Below, one piece after another: positions 59,543-64,000 of a DNA stretch of 64,000 nucleotides. The translations under genes and the position numbers were made by a program. Source of the DNA: Kudoa neothunni (lineage: Eukaryota; Cnidaria). The notes beneath the pieces are model-generated. The model did no database searches. It had not been told where the DNA came from and saw only the letters and a program-made list of their open reading frames with translations. The stretch is taken from the NCBI GenBank assembly GCA_964304625.1, contig OZ199838.1, positions 4,216,001-4,280,000 on the forward strand, in the 5' to 3' direction. How positions within the stretch are numbered: the stretch's first letter is position 1; every line of letters starts with the position of its first letter.

Positions 59543-61296
59543 ATGCACGGCGATATACAGTATGCAAAATCAAGGAATAAACCAATCAAAGTGAAGGTTG
59601 CAAAATCGTTTGATCGAAAGTTGCCAAAGTTGGGAGTTTTTTTATTTGGAGCCAACCACACTGTGATCTAACCTATTTTTAGTGATTCTTATTTTTTTAT
59701 CGGTTTAAATTTAGTTAGCCAATTTGTTAATGTTTCCTGCATCAACATTGTTGCTGCCGGAAGATTTCAAATCTTCCATCACTTTTGATATCGCATACAA
59801 GAATATATCTTCCGAAAATTTCCCAAAGAAATTCAAGTTCAAACATATGCTTCCTAATGTTTTTCGTTTGTTACGATCGAAATTTCAAATCAGAGAGGAA
59901 GATTTTCTTCATTCATTCAAGGAAGAGCCGATACCAATCCAATGTAAAAATATGAACGCTTTTGAAAGTTTCGATCATTCGTTTGTGTTTAAAATTGTTG
60001 AGAATGATTATGTTGATGGTTTGTTGAATTTGATGCCTTCATATTTTCGGGTAATTTCTATTTTTGTGTATTACCGTGGCTGAGACTTGTTCTTAAAATA
60101 TTTCCACTTTTCAATTGCATAACAAATGATTAGTGCTATGGAGAATAATTTGATTGCTACAGTATCTTTATCCTCTAGATTTTAAAATATTGTTTAGTAT
60201 CTAAGTGAAAGAAAGTTCTGCTCGTTATTGCCGCAATACTGCTCAATTTTTAAAATCACCATCGACAACAAAAAATCGTGCATTGTTGTGATGAAAAATA
60301 TAATGAGTGGTTCGATTGAAAATTTTGACTATTACAAATTAAATGTAATTTGTTTTCATCGTGATTAAATAAATGTATGTTGATTGATGATTAATTAGTG
60401 TTCTCTCGAGAAAGATCCTTCCAAAGATGTAGAAACCTCTGACGACAAAAAACGTAAAAAGCCACCCGAGCCTGACTTACCTTTTCAAGCCCATTTTAAA
60501 TTTGACTCCCCACAAAAAACCAAGGACAACATACTTGAAAAAGCTTCCCACGATGCCAAAGTATTTTCCAACCACTTGGCTTTCCTGAATACACGTGTGA
60601 TGATGAATATTTGCGTAGTTTCTCTGTGAAAACAATGTGTATGGGTGGTCGTTTTTAGCCTGCAAAACCAGCGGTCCATCGCCCGAAAAAAAATCCTCGT
60701 GCCCGGCAGGCTATAAAGCCCATGATAAAGACAAACGATTTTCATATAGTATTTTCCCCGCCCTTGTGAACGATTTCCCCAGTCTCAATCAACCCCTTGC
60801 GTCGACAGATGATACCTTTTTTGACAATTCCAACTTCTCCAAAATAAGCGGCTACTATGTAAATACAAATGGTATTCACACAAACGTTGTAGGATGATGT
60901 TGTGATGAGAATCATATAGATCTAGCTAATCATTACTACTTTGGTTGTATGGATATATCCAGCCATTGTAAACACGTCAAAAAATCTTTCTCTGATAAAA
61001 GCAAAAAGAAACAACAGCATGCTTCGCCTAGCACACCAGTTCAAGTAGGTTTTTGTATGGGTTTATGTCCGATGTGTTTGAACACATTCTTGTAGACTAC
61101 CAAATCCGGTGATAACGAAATTCAACCCAACATAAACAACCATCATAAAACCAAGGGAAGATTGGTCGATCCAACAAAATTGGTGCAATCTATTGAGGTT
61201 TCTTTTGTCAAGACAAGCAACAGCGACTTGACAAATGTACAAAGTGATCCCGCCTTACAAGATAACTTAAATAATTCATCGAGCGATCCTGTTTGA
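59543..61296 (+). CDS. type II phosphatidylinositol-phosphate kinase homologue (PIP4K-like), divergent
   Basis: Seven inferred exons: 59543-59662, 59715-60050, 60198-60344, 60399-60594, 60659-60871, 60920-61044 and 61096-61296. They total 1,338 nt, 445 residues (human PIP4K2 about 400-420). Introns are 52, 147, 54, 64, 48 and 51 nt, all GT-AG. Matches to PIP4K2 in order: GVFLFGANHT (WGVNHT), LLLPEDFKSS (MLMPDDFK), FPKKFKFKHMLPNVFRLLRS, FVFKIV with the ATP-binding Lys about 133, CSLLPQYCSIFKITID, ILEKASHDAKVF, and YYFGCMDISSH with the metal-binding Asp about 349. Alignment lengths across the first three introns fit exactly. However, DLKGS reads YKLNCS and MDYSLL is unrecognisable. Known enzymes phosphorylate PI5P; this one may be a pseudokinase or a decaying gene. 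Confidence 0.8.
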
Positions 61297-61381
61297 AATA
61301 TTAATTTTTAACCGGTATATTTATACGCATTATCTAATGTTTTTTTAATTGTTTTCATGAGTGTATTTGGTTCAGTAAGAT

Positions 61382-62024
61382 CAGTGTTTCCCATCGGTGG
61401 GCACGAAAAAATTTTGGTGGACATGAAAATTTTTGAACGTTTAATGAATCACTTTGGTGGGTGCGGAAAACCCTGAGTATTGGTGTGACACCGATAATAG
61501 TGAGATAATTGGGCAGTATGCGACATTTTGAAGTTAATATCATAAAAAATACAGAAAGCAATGATTAATTATATAAAAATTGCAAATAATATTTAACGTG
61601 ACCTTCACCCGAATAGAATCGGAATGGTTTGAATCCCAATCTTGTCTCATTTAGAATCGTATATCCTCTTTTTTCGACTAAACTTAATATAATATTGACT
61701 AATTATATATTTATATTATTTATTTTCCGTTTAATAGCTCCGTATACACGAAAGTCTTTCCTAATGAAGGTTGGATTACCACAAGTTTCATTTGACGGAA
61801 TGGAGAACTAAAGATGCTATTTCTTAAGGTCAATCGATAAATTAAGTTAGGTCTTATCGAATACATTTTAGTTTTAATGGGAAAAGAAGTACATACTAAT
61901 TGTTTTCAAATTTTAATGTGATAAGGAGCTTTTTTCAAAGTTATAAACATTTTAAATTTTAAAAAAATCAATACTTTTTTTCAAGAAAAGTGGGACGCGA
62001 TAGAAAAACGGTCGGGAAACGCTG
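61382..62024. mobile_element. hAT-type MITE
   Basis: 643 bp with ends CAGTGTTTCCCATCGGTGGG and, read inward from the right, CAGCGTTTCCCGACCG. It is flanked by 8-bp near-identical duplications AGTAAGAT (61374-61381) and AGTAAGGT (62025-62032), the expected hAT target size. There is no transposase. Its first 160 bp recur at 18908-19063. It lies 85 bp downstream of the PIP4K-like stop codon and may fall in that gene's 3' region. Confidence 0.82.
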
Positions 62025-62032
62025 AGTAAGGT

Positions 62033-63002
62033 GATTGTCTACTGACAATGTTTTCTTTGTGCTATTTTTGTATAATTTTTTTATATAAAAGGAGACCATG
62101 TACTACTAAATTATTATTAAATGAAGACTTAATTAACAGAAATTTAATATAGGGTGGTGATCGGTTGTTTGATTTTAATATTCTGCAGTAAGTGAACGAT
62201 TTATCGCGCCGATTTTGAAGAGATCTGTGAAAATATTTTGAAATAACTTAGTTTTTATGATGTCATTTAAAATCTTTTACGAATGTCATGTACTAGGTTT
62301 TTAGTAAGTTAAAATTTGTTAGGCTCATAATCTTTTAGAAATAGGAATTAATTAATTCCCACACATTCTAGAATCCATTATTGTGAGTGCGTATGGGAGA
62401 ATAAAATTATGAACTTCGTTATTAAGTGAACCCCTAACTATTTCACCTTCGAAGGAATTTTCTAAAAAACTTACGTGTGTTACCATAGGGTCCATTGTAA
62501 ATAGGAAGTGGCTATTGGCGTTTTAAATAATATTCTGGTGGCATTAGGTTTAATTATATTTAAATAATTTATGATCTCTAATAACGAAGCGGTTGGCTAC
62601 ACGCAATTAAATATAGAAGTTTTTCTTAAAAAATATAAATGTTTTCTAATAGATTTTTTAAGATTTAACGGTATAAACGTTCTCATAACTGACGTATTAT
62701 AGGAAAAAACTAAATTTATTCCGATTAAAAATAATGTTCATAATTAACCTAAACTGCGAACAATTCGCATACTCGTAATTTATATAACAATATGATTCTT
62801 TTCGTGTGATAAATATATTATTTTATGATTTTGGCTTAAAATAATTTTATTTTTTTCACAAAAATTATAAAAGTTTTATCATGTGTGTCAATTAATCATT
62901 ACATCGTTACATACGAAACACGTAATAAAGTTCACAGTCTTAGGCGCTATAGTAGCTGAATTGATTTGTATAAGTAATACATTTTGAGATATCAGGGAGG
63001 AA
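62033..63002. other. intergenic, nothing identified
   Basis: AT-rich, no ORF above 60 codons or repeat recognised. Confidence 0.35.
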
Positions 63003-63055
63003 ATGACGAATGACGGAAGAAAACGAAAAGTCGACGATGAATTTAGCACTTTTAA
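63003..63055 (+). pseudogene. N-terminus of a hAT transposase (GTF2IRD2/ZBED-like), cut by piggyBac G
   Basis: ATG at 63003 reads MTNDGRKRKVDDEFSTF, the typical start of GTF2IRD2-type hAT proteins (KKRKVDxExxxFxxxW). It is interrupted after 17 codons by the TTAA of piggyBac G (63052-63055). The continuation, if any, lies beyond the window. Confidence 0.5.
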
Positions 63056-64000
63056 CCCTCTAATGCCTTGACGTGGGCACGCCGTCCAGCAAAGAATATT
63101 TGCAATATACTATTCTCATAAAAATTTTGTAATTATGCTACTTTACATAATTTATTTTGAAAAATTTTATAAACTTAAAATCAAATTTTTCCGTGTTTAA
63201 ATAAGTTGTAGATGCATAAATTTTAAAAGGAATGTACATGTCCGAGCGTTTAACTAGGTAACACTCCAGTCTAACCCTATGATTTTCTAGATAACGCATT
63301 ATAATTTATAAATTTCACGACAATAACGGCTTTATAAATTGAACTAGAAAAGAAATTTAATCAAAAATTTTATTCTAAATTTGAACAATTTATCATTTAA
63401 ATGTGTATTCAATTGATGCAGAAAAGTTACATTATAGGAATGGTGACGTTATAGACCTCAAAGTATTTCTTTGGGCATTGATTCTGATTGGGTTCATGAA
63501 AGAAATAAATTAACTTCTAAGTTAATTCTATATTACAATGCGACCAACGGTGATGTTAATACTTTCAATCAGCTATTGCTATGTTATTCTACAAAAAAAG
63601 TTACTAAACGCTGGCCGATAGCTGTATTTTAAAACACAATAGACGCGGCAGCGTACAATACGTTTCAACTTCATAGGATCTGGAACCCTCAATTTCTTAG
63701 TCAATACTATTTCAGTGAAGAAAAGAATTTCTGAAAAAGAAATCAATGTGACTCTTAGAGGAATCTAATACAAATATAAAAACGAAAAGTGAAAAGACAA
63801 ACGAAGAACAAGGAAAACGCAGACATTGTGGCGTTTGTAGCATATCTCCAAAAAAACGAAGCCGCACAAGATGTAGTGCAGTACGCGCGCCCGACTCACG
63901 TGTGATAAATGTTAAATAAAGTTAATATTATTTATAACATGTTTTACAAAAAAAATTATTTTTCTCTATAATTCAATGTTTTTTGGGGGTGGGCACAGTG
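63056..64000 (+). mobile_element. piggyBac element G, right end outside the window
   Basis: The left end at TTAA 63052-63055 starts CCCTCTAATGCCTTGACGTG. Coding traces at 63440-63920 identify the family. The right terminal repeat is not reached before position 64000. Confidence 0.72.
63440..63920 (+). pseudogene. piggyBac G transposase remnant
   Basis: LKVFLWALILIGFMKEIN resembles the N-terminal helical region. Then NTFNQLLLCYSTKKVTKRWP and TIDAAAYNTFQLHRIWNPQF correspond to the region after the third Asp, followed by a cysteine-motif trace RHCGVCSISPKKRSRTRC. The catalytic centre between these is deleted and there are stops, so it is inactive. Confidence 0.68.

Noticed and set aside
59340-59585. 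81-codon minus-strand ORF overlapping the first PIP4K-like exon
   Set aside because: Antisense to a better supported exon and without recognisable motifs.

Overview
This is a strongly AT-rich eukaryotic window, very probably from an animal. It has two intron-bearing host genes, a eukaryotic initiator tRNA gene, and a dense, repeatedly nested load of mobile elements. The host genes are a CFAP20 (BUG22) homologue at 6652-7442 (minus) and a type II PIP-kinase (PIP4K-like) homologue at 59543-61296 (plus). All ten inferred introns obey GT-AG; nine are 47-64 nt and one is 147 nt. CFAP20 points to an organism that keeps cilia. PIP4K-type kinases are an animal-lineage family. A fast-evolving, AT-rich, ciliated animal with tiny introns fits (for example orthonectid-like or rotifer-like lineages), but the species cannot be fixed from this sequence. 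There are no operons, CRISPR arrays or bacterial signals. One 200-base run of N lies at 25154-25353.

Layout. 186-4896: a pogo/Tigger element with a MULE (347-2838) inserted in it, with 10-bp target duplications. 6652-7442: the CFAP20 gene. About 8050-14808: a hAT gene split by a piggyBac element (8113-13139), which is itself split by a Tigger element (10294-12277). 15287-18623: a second MULE carrying a SWIM zinc finger. 20859-22352: a third MULE of another subfamily. 22.5-24.1 kb: short repeats and a TTAA-flanked MITE. 24.2-25.15 kb: an Asn/Ser-rich fragment resembling the LINE described below. 25892-28378: a piggyBac element with an intact 549-codon transposase. 28383-30564: a Gypsy-type pol fossil. 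30641-42472: two head-to-tail copies of an unusual restriction-like-endonuclease LINE. 42474-42545: initiator tRNA-Met. 44.0-50.3 kb: three Merlin (IS1016/ISXO2-like) transposase remnants. 50.5-58.4 kb: four decayed piggyBac elements in series. 59543-61296: the PIP4K-like gene. 61382-62024: a hAT MITE. 63003 to the end: a hAT transposase start cut by a seventh piggyBac element.

The most interesting part is 34941-42545. Two copies of an R2/R4/NeSL-type LINE sit downstream of one initiator tRNA-Met gene, in the same orientation. The 3' half of that tRNA (36 bp, identical) is repeated between the two copies. The simplest reading is insertion inside the tRNA gene with a target duplication of about 35 bp. 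Each insertion then rebuilds a complete tRNA at the element's 5' end, and the element's T-rich start can supply the Pol III terminator. Both copies encode an exceptionally long Asn/Ser-rich N-terminal region ahead of the reverse transcriptase. This looks like a harmless-insertion strategy aimed at an essential tRNA gene.
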